DNA of 64,000 bases, taken from positions 34,860-98,859 of the forward strand of contig DETD01000011.1 in NCBI GenBank assembly GCA_002362105.1. Direction: 5' to 3'. Source of the stretch: Bacteroidales bacterium UBA3297 (GTDB lineage: Bacteria; Bacteroidota; Bacteroidia; Bacteroidales; Paludibacteraceae). Below are positions 53,438 through 61,425 of the stretch, in pieces. A program made the translations under genes and the position numbers. How positions within the stretch are numbered: the first letter of the stretch is position 1; each line of letters opens with the position of its first letter. The notes under the pieces are model-generated. The model was given only the letters and a program-made list of their open reading frames with translations. It did not search any database and was not told the DNA's origin.

Positions 53438-55078
53438 TTAGATTTTCCTGATAGTGACCTGGTGGTCTTTTTCACCACGTTTGGCACCACAATAAACGGT
53501 CAGCATGCTTTTGAACTCTTTGCCGTCTACTCCATTTTTGTAGGCAGGAGTGAACACAAAACCGCTGTCGACCTTGAAAACGATTTTGGGCTTTTTAAAG
53601 ATGTTGAATATCGAGTAGGTTTCGCGTCGTATCTGAAATGTCCACGCTACACCCTGCACTCTAAACTTGCCCGTTCCGTTTTTACCAATCGCCACCGAGT
53701 CGGTAAAGGTTTTCAAACGGTCTTTCACCGTACAATCCTCTGCTATGTTTTTTATAGCGATTTCTCCTCGGAACTTGCCAGTATTTCCACTGTTAATTTT
53801 TATTTGGCGGAGCACCATAATAATATACAGTAATAACAATGCTGCAATTAACGCAGCCAGCCAAAAAGGCAGCGGGAAGGTGAAAATCCACTTATCAATC
53901 TTTTTCTTTGGGGTTGAGATAGGTTTGTCTATTTCAAGCTTTTTCAGCTCTTCGTCGAAATCGGTAGGCATGTCAACACCCAGCTGGAGGCTGTCGGTCA
54001 TATGGTGGAAGCCCAAGAAACCAAATCCCGAATGTTCCAATTGCCCAAGCTCCGATTCGAAAGAAAGTTCATTTTTCAAACCAAGTTCGTCTCCGTTAAC
54101 ATCAAAACTGAAGCCAGAAAGGTTCGGGGCAGCAACGACCGATGAGTCGATACGCATCTTTTTGTAGAGACGGGTTGGTTTCCAGTTGATTTTGGTTCTG
54201 ACATCGCCGTCAATGTTGACTTCTTGTTCAAAATCGATATCAATGGCTTTATTCTCAATTTCGATGATAGCTGCCAGTTTGCTGACCATAATATCACGAC
54301 GGAGCCCTTCAAACCAGTCGTTAATAGCACTAGAACTGTTGCCAACCGGTACGATTTGCAAGGCCGATTTCCCTGCTGTAGGGAATACTTGGTCACGCAG
54401 CTGGTTTAAGCAATAACCAGGCTTGCTATCGTCGTCCCTCAGCTTCAGGGCCACGTTCCGGCTCTCTTTGCCAATGTTGGCCGCTTCAATCACACGGTGT
54501 AGCTGGCAGATTTCGTCTTCGTTGAGTTTCCTTTCCTTTCCATCGGCAGCTTCGTGTCGGAAGTCGGTTATAATTACAACCACGTTTTGTTTCACTTCCT
54601 GATGTCTTTTTTCGGCTTCTGCAATCGACTTCACCGCTTTTGCTATGTCGGTGTGCATCAGAAAATCGCCAGTCTTCAAATTCTGGTCGGTATAGAGCTT
54701 ATGTACGCTATTGATTAAAGAGTTCTTACTTGACTGGTTGATTTTTGCAGTAAAGCCAACGTCGTTGCTGCGCGCTTCCGTTGCAAATCGGATGAAAGTA
54801 ACGAAGTCATTGTCAGGCAACGCCTTGATAAAAGGAACAATAGCCGAGTCAACTTGTGCCTCGTATTTGTGCATAGACAAGCTGACATCGACGGCAAATA
54901 TGTAATGAACAGGGAAATTTAGCAGTTCATTCTCATACTCGTTAGTTAACTTTGGATAGTTCTGCCGCAAATAGAGCAATGGATCCACTTTGGGGGCAGC
55001 ACTCGCTGTTGTAAACAGACCGCTAGTCAGAAAACAGCATAGTGTGAGGAACAATCCGAGTATTTTTTTTGTGTTCAT
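53438..55078 (-). CDS. Membrane-anchored von Willebrand factor A protein
   Basis: A 546-residue protein. A signal peptide (1-27, ending ASA) is followed by a periplasmic vWA domain with the MIDAS motif DVSLS (64-68). Later MIDAS elements are a Thr near 140-145 in MHTDIAKA and the Asp in VVIITDFRHE. A TM helix at about 396-418 leads to a C-terminal cytoplasmic domain of about 125 residues, predicted all-beta. The protein thus crosses the membrane, with metal-dependent adhesion outside and a domain facing the cytoplasmic tubulin-like protein encoded next. It is first in the operon, behind a consensus promoter. Confidence 0.88.
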   Translation of the reverse strand: MNTKKILGLFLTLCCFLTSGLFTTASAAPKVDPLLYLRQNYPKLTNEYENELLNFPVHYIFAVDVSLSMHKYEAQVDSAIVPFIKALPDNDFVTFIRFATEARSNDVGFTAKINQSSKNSLINSVHKLYTDQNLKTGDFLMHTDIAKAVKSIAEAEKRHQEVKQNVVVIITDFRHEAADGKERKLNEDEICQLHRVIEAANIGKESRNVALKLRDDDSKPGYCLNQLRDQVFPTAGKSALQIVPVGNSSSAINDWFEGLRRDIMVSKLAAIIEIENKAIDIDFEQEVNIDGDVRTKINWKPTRLYKKMRIDSSVVAAPNLSGFSFDVNGDELGLKNELSFESELGQLEHSGFGFLGFHHMTDSLQLGVDMPTDFDEELKKLEIDKPISTPKKKIDKWIFTFPLPFWLAALIAALLLLYIIMVLRQIKINSGNTGKFRGEIAIKNIAEDCTVKDRLKTFTDSVAIGKNGTGKFRVQGVAWTFQIRRETYSIFNIFKKPKIVFKVDSGFVFTPAYKNGVDGKEFKSMLTVYCGAKRGEKDHQVTIRKI

Positions 55079-55114
55079 TCTGAATCTAATTTTAAAACAG
55101 TAGAATCATCCATA

Positions 55115-55146
55115 CAAATATAAGTGTTTTACTTTTTCCTAACAAG
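55115..55146 (-). promoter_or_regulatory. Promoter of the vWA/tubulin-like operon
   Basis: On the minus strand CTTG (55146-55143), 20 bp, then TATATTTG (55122-55115), close to the Bacteroidetes consensus. The start point lies about 30 bp upstream of the ATG at 55078, giving a short leader. No operator-like dyad is seen. Confidence 0.7.
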
Positions 55147-55207
55147 ATGCAGAAAACCGAATAAAAGGTGTTTTATAAACAATCGTTTATTTTTTTAGAT
55201 TGAGTGT

Positions 55208-56104
55208 CTATTCTGCTTCTTCCGATGGTTCAATGTGTATGCTTATCTGGGTTTCTTTCCCATATCGGGTGCGAATACTCTTTTCTACATTTGTAGAAAT
55301 GTCATGCGCAACAAGAACTGTGATGTCTGGATCTACCACTACGTGTGCATCAATGATGATGTTTGGCCCACTCTTCCTGGTTTTCAGGTTGTGGATACTC
55401 TTCACCCCATCGACCTCTAGTGCGAGGCGCATAATGTCGTTTTCCATGTCGGCAGGTAGCGATACTTCTAGTAGTTCGTTTAACGAGGGTCCAATCATCC
55501 GTAACGCTACAACAACAATCAGCACACTAATGCAACAACAGGCTATAGGGTCGAGAATAACCCATTTTTCTCCCAGCAGAATAGCTCCGCCAATACCGGC
55601 TGCCGACCCGACCGACGATAGCGCATCGGTCCTGTGGTGCCAGGCGTTAGCTATAACGACAGGGCTGGAAACTTCCTTGCCGACTTTTGCGGTGTAATGG
55701 TATAACACTTCTTTGGCTAAAATGGAAATAAGGGCCGCCCACAGGGCCATTGTTTCCGGTTGTTTTACAGTATGCCCGTTTAAGCAGGCACGTATATCTT
55801 GTGCGCCATTCCAAAAAAGTTCTCCGCCTACAATTAACAATAAAACACCTACACACAATGTTGCAAGCGTCTCGTATTTACCATGACCATAGTCATGGTC
55901 ATCGTCTCTTCCTTTTGTCGATATGCGGACACAAACTAAAACAATAATGTCGGAAATGAAGTCTGACAGCGAGTGTAACCCGTCGGCCAGCATAGCTCCA
56001 CTATGACCGACAACACCAGCTATAATTTTCCCTATAGTCAATAATGCGTTCACCGCTGAACCGACTATGGTTACTTGTGAGATTTTTTGTTCCCTTGTCT
56101 TCAT
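55208..56104 (-). CDS. Cation diffusion facilitator family transporter
   Basis: A 298-residue inner-membrane metal/proton antiporter. Six TM segments are predicted. Metal-site patterns are HSGAMLADGLHSLSDFISD on TM2 and WHHRTDALSS on TM5, with the H..D pairs expected of zinc or iron/manganese efflux members. A His/Asp-rich loop (DDDHDYGHGKYET) and a cytoplasmic C-terminal domain (about 210-298) are present. The metal is not certain. It is on the same strand as the vWA operon but downstream of a separate promoter region and not part of it. Confidence 0.93.
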   Translation of the reverse strand: MKTREQKISQVTIVGSAVNALLTIGKIIAGVVGHSGAMLADGLHSLSDFISDIIVLVCVRISTKGRDDDHDYGHGKYETLATLCVGVLLLIVGGELFWNGAQDIRACLNGHTVKQPETMALWAALISILAKEVLYHYTAKVGKEVSSPVVIANAWHHRTDALSSVGSAAGIGGAILLGEKWVILDPIACCCISVLIVVVALRMIGPSLNELLEVSLPADMENDIMRLALEVDGVKSIHNLKTRKSGPNIIIDAHVVVDPDITVLVAHDISTNVEKSIRTRYGKETQISIHIEPSEEAE

Positions 56105-56228
56105 TTTTTGCTAATTTCCACTTGTAAGGTTCTTTGTCATGTCAAATATAGCAAGTTTGTTCAAACTGGACAAGTGTTACAAAGTATCAGTTTTACGTTC
56201 CCCCACTGTTTGCGCCACATATAGGCAC

Positions 56229-56260
56229 AAAAAAGGCCAACACCTGCGTGTCGGCCTTTT
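56229..56260 (-). terminator. Terminator of the GLUG-repeat gene
   Basis: On the minus strand AAAAGGCCGACAC (from 56260) pairs with GTGTTGGCCTTTT, with loop GCAG, and is followed by further T. It lies 19 bp after the stop of the gene at 56279. The stem also has T on the plus side, so it may act in both directions. Confidence 0.85.
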
Positions 56261-56278
56261 CTATATAAAGACTGTAAA

Positions 56279-57397
56279 TTACTTAACACTCACAACCATC
56301 TTCGGATGCTTTTCATTAACGACAGAATTAGAATAATAAGTGGTTTTCGAATCAAGCGTGTGTCGGTACACCTGATTATGGCTAGCATTTAACGAAGGTA
56401 TGCGGTCGGCGTTGCCTTTACCCAGGTTTTGGTACCAAACCAGCGCCTTCTCGCTATCACGGTTTTGTTCGTTTAGCAAGTAACAAACATAGCCGCTTGC
56501 AAATGCAATAGCGTCTTCCGAAAAACCATTCTGCGTTTTTCCGTTCATGCAATAGCAATTGTTGAAGGTAGAAGACGACTCGTTGAAGCCGATAGCGTCT
56601 ACATTGGTACTTCCAAACACTTTGCCAGTTGCAAAACTGTTCAGTACCATGCAGTTGTTCGCACTACCAACAAGACCAGCTACGTTCCAATCGCCATTAA
56701 CATTTCCGGTAGCATAGCAGTTACTAATTGTTCCTGCCGCATAACCAGCAATACCGCCAGCATAAGAATCGGCACTTACAATTACGGCTGTACTGCTACA
56801 GTTTGTAATGTTGGAAATGGTTTCGCCATTTGCTATTACACCGCAAATACCGCCAATATAGCTTTTGCCGTTAAAATAGCTGTCGCGAACGTGAACATTC
56901 ATAATGTCACTGCCATTTACCAAGCCGAACAACCCGATATACGATTCGTATTCATCGTTGAAATACAATCCGGATATGGTGTGACCCTGTCCGTCGAAGG
57001 TTCCCTTAAATGGTTTTGCATCGCCAATAGGGGTCCAGATTCGCTTTTGTACATTAACTACCGAACCATCGGAGGCTAGTACACTATCGTTAACAGTAAT
57101 GTCATTAATAAGGGAAACGGTTAAATGCTCGCCCGATCCCAAATTAACGGTGTTCGATATCCAATAAAGTTGACCTGCGTTGCCAACCTGGTACACGCCA
57201 TTAACTTTTTCTGGCTCTTGTAAATCACCACATTTAGTGCAAAATCCGTTATCGTAACGGTGCTGGTTGCCACTACAACCCGAATTCATCGGATCTGTCT
57301 GTACTGTTTTACCACTAATTGCCCATAGAGCGCTCGCGCTAGTCAACAAGACTAAGAATAAAAAGAAAATGCGCTTTATATTCTTTAATTTACTCAT
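56279..57397 (-). CDS. Secreted GLUG-repeat beta-helix protein
   Basis: A 372-residue exported protein (signal peptide 1-27, LLTSASALWA). A small Cys-containing part (GCSGNQHRYDNGFCTKCGD) resembles a metal- or disulfide-stabilised knuckle. From about residue 100 there are repeats of the GLUG type: YIGLFGLVNGSDIMNVHV, YIGGICGVIANGETISNI, YAGGIAGYAAGTISNC, WNVAGLVGSANNC. These predict a parallel beta-helix typical of surface or adhesin-like proteins. The length is short for an adhesin. Regulation is suggested by a perfect dyad upstream of the promoter. Confidence 0.8.
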   Translation of the reverse strand: MSKLKNIKRIFFLFLVLLTSASALWAISGKTVQTDPMNSGCSGNQHRYDNGFCTKCGDLQEPEKVNGVYQVGNAGQLYWISNTVNLGSGEHLTVSLINDITVNDSVLASDGSVVNVQKRIWTPIGDAKPFKGTFDGQGHTISGLYFNDEYESYIGLFGLVNGSDIMNVHVRDSYFNGKSYIGGICGVIANGETISNITNCSSTAVIVSADSYAGGIAGYAAGTISNCYATGNVNGDWNVAGLVGSANNCMVLNSFATGKVFGSTNVDAIGFNESSSTFNNCYCMNGKTQNGFSEDAIAFASGYVCYLLNEQNRDSEKALVWYQNLGKGNADRIPSLNASHNQVYRHTLDSKTTYYSNSVVNEKHPKMVVSVK

Positions 57398-57449
57398 AAA
57401 ATATAAATGTCTGATTTTCGTTTAATAATCTGTAGTTTCTCTTTTTTCG

Positions 57450-57506
57450 TAAATATATACAAATACGTTTGAATAATCAAAGCGTATTACGCTATTATGC
57501 GTAATA
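57450..57506 (-). promoter_or_regulatory. Promoter and upstream dyad of the GLUG-repeat gene
   Basis: On the minus strand TTTG (57481-57478), 20 bp, then TATATTTA (57457-57450), near the consensus. Just upstream of the -33 box lies the perfect inverted repeat TATTACGC-N6-GCGTAATA (57485-57506), a likely site for a dimeric regulator. Confidence 0.6.
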
Positions 57507-57636
57507 TTTACAGATTTTTTTCGGAAATCGGACTATTTTCAGTCAATTCTAGTCCCTTTTGGCAGTACGATTAACTTTGTTAACGTGTTTAAAATCTACC
57601 AATTAAAATTAATTGTCACTCTGTTTTGTCATATTA
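57507..57636. other. Intergenic tail of the GH5 gene
   Basis: A short AT-rich stretch between the GLUG gene promoter and the GH5 stop. No terminator with a clear stem and T run and no gene is visible. Confidence 0.3.
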
Positions 57637-59025
57637 TCAATAACCGGCAGGAGGTGCGGTATTGTATATACTTTCCAGTGTGTAGCTCGGATCGGTGTTA
57701 TAGTAAGCCTTGCGCAATACATCTACCACGTCCTTACCATTGTTAATATAGTTACCGGTGTTGTGGTTGATGATTCCGAACGCCTCCATGCCCGATTTGG
57801 TGGAACCATTGTCCCAGTATAGGGCGCCAAAGCCATGGTCGCGGGCCGACTTTGTAACATATTCCAAATAGTAAAGTCTGAATCGTTCACGGCTTTCGGT
57901 ATCGCGGTGTACAGCACCATATTCACCGAGGTAAAGAGGTATGTTTTGGTCGATAAATCGTTCTTTCAGGTAATTGAAAGTCCAGTCTATGCTGCCTTCC
58001 TCTCCCCACTCTGCAAGGTCTTTACCGGTGTGCCCCCATTCGTTAAACTTGCATGCGGTGGCATAGTCGTATGGGTCGTAACAGTGAACAGCCACTAAAA
58101 TACGGTTCTCTACCACATCTTTTGGCATCACCAAATAATTCTTGGTGTGTTCGGGGTTGGTACTGTAACCAGGAATACCCAGGTAGCGGTATTTGTTCTC
58201 GTAACCTGTTGAGCGAACAACATCGACAAACAACTGGTTCCATTCATTTAAAATGCCGTATTGTTTACCTCCGTCGTTCAAGTTCGCACCATAGCCCCAG
58301 TCTCCGTCGTGGATTTCGTTAAATGACTCGAAAATCAGGAAGTCGCCTCTCTCCTTAAAGTGCTCGGCAATCTGTTTCCAGACTGCGGCAATCTTTTTCT
58401 CGATTTTTGCTTTGGCATTAGGGTCGGCAGCAGCTTGTTTAATACTCAGCCAATACTGGCTGTCAGCACCGTCGTGGTGAAGGTTGATTATGGCCTTAAG
58501 CCCTGCTTTTTCAGCATAGGTCACAATCTCGTCCACACGGTTCATCCAAGCGTCCTCAATTTTGTAGTTGTTATTATCGTCGATGTGTCCCATCCATGTT
58601 ACGGGGATACGTATCGTTGAAAAACCGTATTCTTTCAGCTTGTCGAAAACTTGTTGGTTGGTTTCCTGGTTACCCCAGCACGTCTCGCACGAAACGCCGT
58701 TGTTTTGCGCATCCATCTGGTTACCGAGGTTCCATCCTAGTCCCATACTGTAACTGATGGTTCTCGCATTTGTAGCGTCGAAAGCCGTCTGTTTTTTAAA
58801 GCCAATGTGTGAAACGTTTCCATCGTATTGCTTTACGGTTCCGTTCTTCAATGTGATTGTACAGTTGTTGTTATCCTTGTAGAATTGTACATTGCTGATA
58901 GAGGAGGTGTTAAACTCTTCAATGTTTCCATCAGAAAGGCTGACCTGCATTTTGTTCTGTGCCGTTGCCGACAAAGCAAGGTTCAACCCTAAAGCGAAAA
59001 GTAGATATTTATTCATATGGCGCAT
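57637..59025 (-). CDS. GH5 family endoglucanase-type glycosidase
   Basis: A secreted glycosidase with 459-462 residues. Signal peptide 1-22, then a short beta-rich region (27-78) like that of the small protein encoded upstream. The (beta/alpha)8 GH5 domain follows with GWNLGNQMDA (97-106), NLHHDG (181-186), the acid/base Glu237 in ESFNEIHDG and the nucleophile Glu368 in LYLGEYGA. It probably cuts beta-1,4-glucan, xyloglucan or mannan; the motif set is closest to the GH5_4 type. ATG 59025 overlaps the upstream stop as TAATG. ATG 59016 (MNKYLLF) gives the better signal peptide and may be the true start. No type IX tail is present at its C-terminus. Confidence 0.92.
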   Translation of the reverse strand: MRHMNKYLLFALGLNLALSATAQNKMQVSLSDGNIEEFNTSSISNVQFYKDNNNCTITLKNGTVKQYDGNVSHIGFKKQTAFDATNARTISYSMGLGWNLGNQMDAQNNGVSCETCWGNQETNQQVFDKLKEYGFSTIRIPVTWMGHIDDNNNYKIEDAWMNRVDEIVTYAEKAGLKAIINLHHDGADSQYWLSIKQAAADPNAKAKIEKKIAAVWKQIAEHFKERGDFLIFESFNEIHDGDWGYGANLNDGGKQYGILNEWNQLFVDVVRSTGYENKYRYLGIPGYSTNPEHTKNYLVMPKDVVENRILVAVHCYDPYDYATACKFNEWGHTGKDLAEWGEEGSIDWTFNYLKERFIDQNIPLYLGEYGAVHRDTESRERFRLYYLEYVTKSARDHGFGALYWDNGSTKSGMEAFGIINHNTGNYINNGKDVVDVLRKAYYNTDPSYTLESIYNTAPPAGY

Positions 59026-59465
59026 TACTTCTTTAAAAATTTAATACTCTGATTGTCGATTTTAAGCAGATAAACTCCTTTCGAGAGTCCCTTCAAATCA
59101 ATAGTTACCGACTCACCGTCAGCCTTACGGCTTACTAGGGTTTCGCCAAGCGTGTTGCACACGAACAGGTTTTCCCCTCCATTCAGACCACTAATCTGCA
59201 ACTCGTCTGTTACCACACTGTTCAACTTCAAGAAGTTGGCTACAGTATTCTGAGATGAGGTAGTGGTGAATAAGATTTCAACCTCTTCCATATCGTAGTT
59301 AAAGGTCGAACCGTCAGAGTACTCAACTTTGGCCTTGTCGCCGTCGAATTCGAGTTTAGCGGCATCTTTTTCCGCTTTGTTGCCGTTGATTAAGACTTCG
59401 TTGCTAGCACCTGCGCATAGCGTAACTGCCATTAACAACAGCGTTGAAAGTGTTTTTTTGTTCAT
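59025..59465 (-). CDS. Small secreted protein with type IX-like C-terminal tail domain
   Basis: A 146-residue exported protein (signal peptide 1-20, CAGA). The central part (about 24-65, AKLEFDGDKAKVEYSDGSTF) has the same style as the N-terminal region of the GH5 enzyme. The last 70 residues look like a Por-secretion (type IX) tail: LQISGLNGGENLFVCNTLGE, then GLSKGVYLLKIDNQSIKFLKK with the typical GVYL and terminal Lys. It is coupled to the GH5 gene by TAATG. It may act as a carrier, anchor or binding subunit of the enzyme (inference). Confidence 0.75.
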   Translation of the reverse strand: MNKKTLSTLLLMAVTLCAGASNEVLINGNKAEKDAAKLEFDGDKAKVEYSDGSTFNYDMEEVEILFTTTSSQNTVANFLKLNSVVTDELQISGLNGGENLFVCNTLGETLVSRKADGESVTIDLKGLSKGVYLLKIDNQSIKFLKK

Positions 59466-59579
59466 TACTTTTTTATTGAAAAATATTTATACGTAAAAGT
59501 AAGTCGCGAACTACACATTCACTATGAAAATATCTTCAAACAGGCCGATAAATTCGTCAATTAGGGTCTTTTTTATTTG

Positions 59580-59587
59580 TATCTTTG
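59580..59587 (+). promoter_or_regulatory. -7 box of the YqaA-like gene
   Basis: TATCTTTG matches TAnnTTTG exactly and ends 25 bp before the ATG at 59613. A clear -33 box at the normal spacing is not seen. Confidence 0.55.
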
Positions 59588-59612
59588 CAGTATAACTTAA
59601 ACTTCAGTCTGC

Positions 59613-60119
59613 ATGGAACTTCTGAATATACAGGAGGGCATCTCCCAGTTTTATGCGAACCTTTCTGGTGTACTAATGGAATGGGGATATTTGGGCGTGT
59701 TTTTGGGTACTCTGCTCGCCTCTAGTTTTCTGCCATTTCCCAGTAGCATTGTTTTTGTTTTTTGCATTACAGAGGCCCATCTCAATCCGTTTGTTACCAT
59801 TATAAGTGCCACTGCCGGAAACACCTGTGGTTCCCTTATTATTTTTTTAATAGGGCGTCAAGGTAAACTTCGGTGGTTATGCACTTACGCTAGAATCAAA
59901 CCACAAAAACTGAGGCGCTTTATAAAAAAGTCGCAGAAATGGGGCCCACCCATGGCTTCGTTGTCGTTTATTCCTGGTTTTGGCCAGACTGTAGTTGTGG
60001 CCCTTGGCCTGCTGCATTGCGATTTTCTGAAAACCGCAACGTTTATCATGTTGGGCAAACTTATACGCTATGTGCTGTTTGCCCTTGTTACCTTGGGAGT
60101 AATAAACTGGTTCAATTGA
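59613..60119 (+). CDS. YqaA/DedA-like membrane protein
   Basis: A 168-residue polytopic protein of the SNARE-associated/DedA superfamily, small YqaA type. The re-entrant motif region PFPSSIVFVFC, the AGNTCGSLIIFLIGRQG segment and the FIPGFGQTVVVALGL stretch are typical. DedA-type proteins act in lipid-carrier or phospholipid flipping and envelope homeostasis, but the small YqaA members are uncharacterised. It is a single gene, convergent with the FISUMP gene. Confidence 0.85.
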   Translation: MELLNIQEGISQFYANLSGVLMEWGYLGVFLGTLLASSFLPFPSSIVFVFCITEAHLNPFVTIISATAGNTCGSLIIFLIGRQGKLRWLCTYARIKPQKLRRFIKKSQKWGPPMASLSFIPGFGQTVVVALGLLHCDFLKTATFIMLGKLIRYVLFALVTLGVINWFN

Positions 60120-60130
60120 AGAACCTGTTT

Positions 60131-60955
60131 TTATAAATCGGCCACGGCACGTATTGGCATTCCGAAAGCGCGGTCGGTCAGCGAGTGGAAGTCTTCGTCT
60201 TCATCAATCTCCATAGCATAGGCAGCCGTGTTGTCCGACGTTGCAGTCCAGTACATGCAGTTAGTGGTAGTTTGTTTTATGTTTTTACACCATGCATAGC
60301 CCGCAGCCGGTAGGAAGATGGTGTTTCCGTTCTTCTTCGAGGTTCCAAGCGCGCCAGCAATTTGTGTCTCGTTGAAATCGTCTAACCATTCCCATGTACA
60401 GTTGTTACGTAATTCCTCCATCTCTTCGTAGGTCGGAGTTCTCCATTCTTTTCCAAAGTTATAGGTAGCGGCATCGTCAACATGCATAAGGTTGGCCGTG
60501 TCGTCTACTTTTCCATTCAGCTTATTGTTGCAATACTTAGTTAGGGCGTCCTTTCCCTGGCACAGTTCGTAGCACTTCCACGAATAATCGTCTTTCGGCT
60601 TGGTCTCGCCCCATGCGAAGTATTTTCCGTATGCGCTGGTGCTCTTTGCCCCCACATTATAGGTGGCCCACTTAACCGACAAGCCAAGGTCAACGTACGT
60701 AACACTGTCGACCATACCTGTAACGGTAACCCCCTGCATAACACTCAATTCTTTGAAGTCAATCGTCGACTCTGCCTTCGCGTTTTCCATGCGGCGCATT
60801 GAATCGGGAGAAATGGTCATAGCTGTATCTTTATCGGTGATAAGGAATTGTACCAAATCATCTTCCTCTTCACACGAACATGCGTTCAGACCAAACACTG
60901 CGGCACCCGCTAAAAAACTGCCACACACTCCAGAAATAATGAGAAACTTCTTCAT
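60131..60955 (-). CDS. FISUMP-domain lipoprotein
   Basis: A 274-residue lipoprotein from ATG 60955 (MKKFLIISGVCG). The lipobox-like AVFGLNAC precedes CSCEEEDD. The second half, from about residue 85, is a FISUMP-type domain: YVDLGLSVKWATYNVG, YFAWGETKPK, EWRTPTYEEMEEL, MYWTATSDNTAAYAM and PIRAV at the end. These domains are frequent in Bacteroidetes surface proteins; their ligand is unknown. An ATG 12 codons earlier would spoil the signal peptide. A TATCTTTA box lies upstream. Confidence 0.82.
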   Translation of the reverse strand: MKKFLIISGVCGSFLAGAAVFGLNACSCEEEDDLVQFLITDKDTAMTISPDSMRRMENAKAESTIDFKELSVMQGVTVTGMVDSVTYVDLGLSVKWATYNVGAKSTSAYGKYFAWGETKPKDDYSWKCYELCQGKDALTKYCNNKLNGKVDDTANLMHVDDAATYNFGKEWRTPTYEEMEELRNNCTWEWLDDFNETQIAGALGTSKKNGNTIFLPAAGYAWCKNIKQTTTNCMYWTATSDNTAAYAMEIDEDEDFHSLTDRAFGMPIRAVADL

Positions 60956-61362
60956 ATGCCTTTGTTTTTTCTTTAAAGTAAAGATAGGCAAACCGGTTTA
61001 TACGTAGGTGAAGTTGCAAGGTTGCAACGATGTGGAGCTGGTCTACAATAAAAAAAGCAGGCCCGCTTCACAGTGAACCCACTTCAAACACTTAAACTAT
61101 ATTATGAAAACTCAACAACATGTTGTGTCACAAAAATACAAAAAATCATCTATATCTATATATATGTATGAGTAAAAAAATAGCGCCAATTCTGCAAATA
61201 ATCGTGTATGTAATATTGAATGATATTTAAATTTGTTGACATTAACAAAAAAAAACGAGTGCTGATTAATACTATTTAATCGACCTCTGTGCATAAACAG
61301 CGTTTCTAAATGAAAAGAGTTGCGATCCCAACATACAAAGGGAACGCAATCCAACCTCCCCA
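60956..61362. other. Long intergenic region
   Basis: A little over 400 AT-rich bases with no credible gene. It contains a perfect 12-bp palindrome ACAACATGTTGT (61115-61126) inside a longer CAA/TTG symmetry, and short A tracts. One weak frame on the minus strand near 61112-61372 is made of low-complexity aromatic runs and is not supported. Confidence 0.35.
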
Positions 61363-61395
61363 TTGGTAACATATCAATACAAATTGTTAACTTTG
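61363..61395 (+). promoter_or_regulatory. Promoter of the Rpn-type gene
   Basis: TTG (61363-61365), 22 bp, then TAACTTTG (61388-61395). The -7 box is a full match to TAnnTTTG; the spacing is at the long end of the accepted range. It ends 31 bp before the ATG at 61426. Confidence 0.55.
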
Positions 61396-61425
61396 TGTTT
61401 AAGTAACAGATAAACGAAAAAAATC

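Noticed and set aside
61112..61372. An 86-codon minus-strand frame upstream of the Rpn-type gene
   Set aside because: It is low-complexity, rich in aromatic residues from AT-rich DNA, and covers the promoter of the Rpn-type gene.
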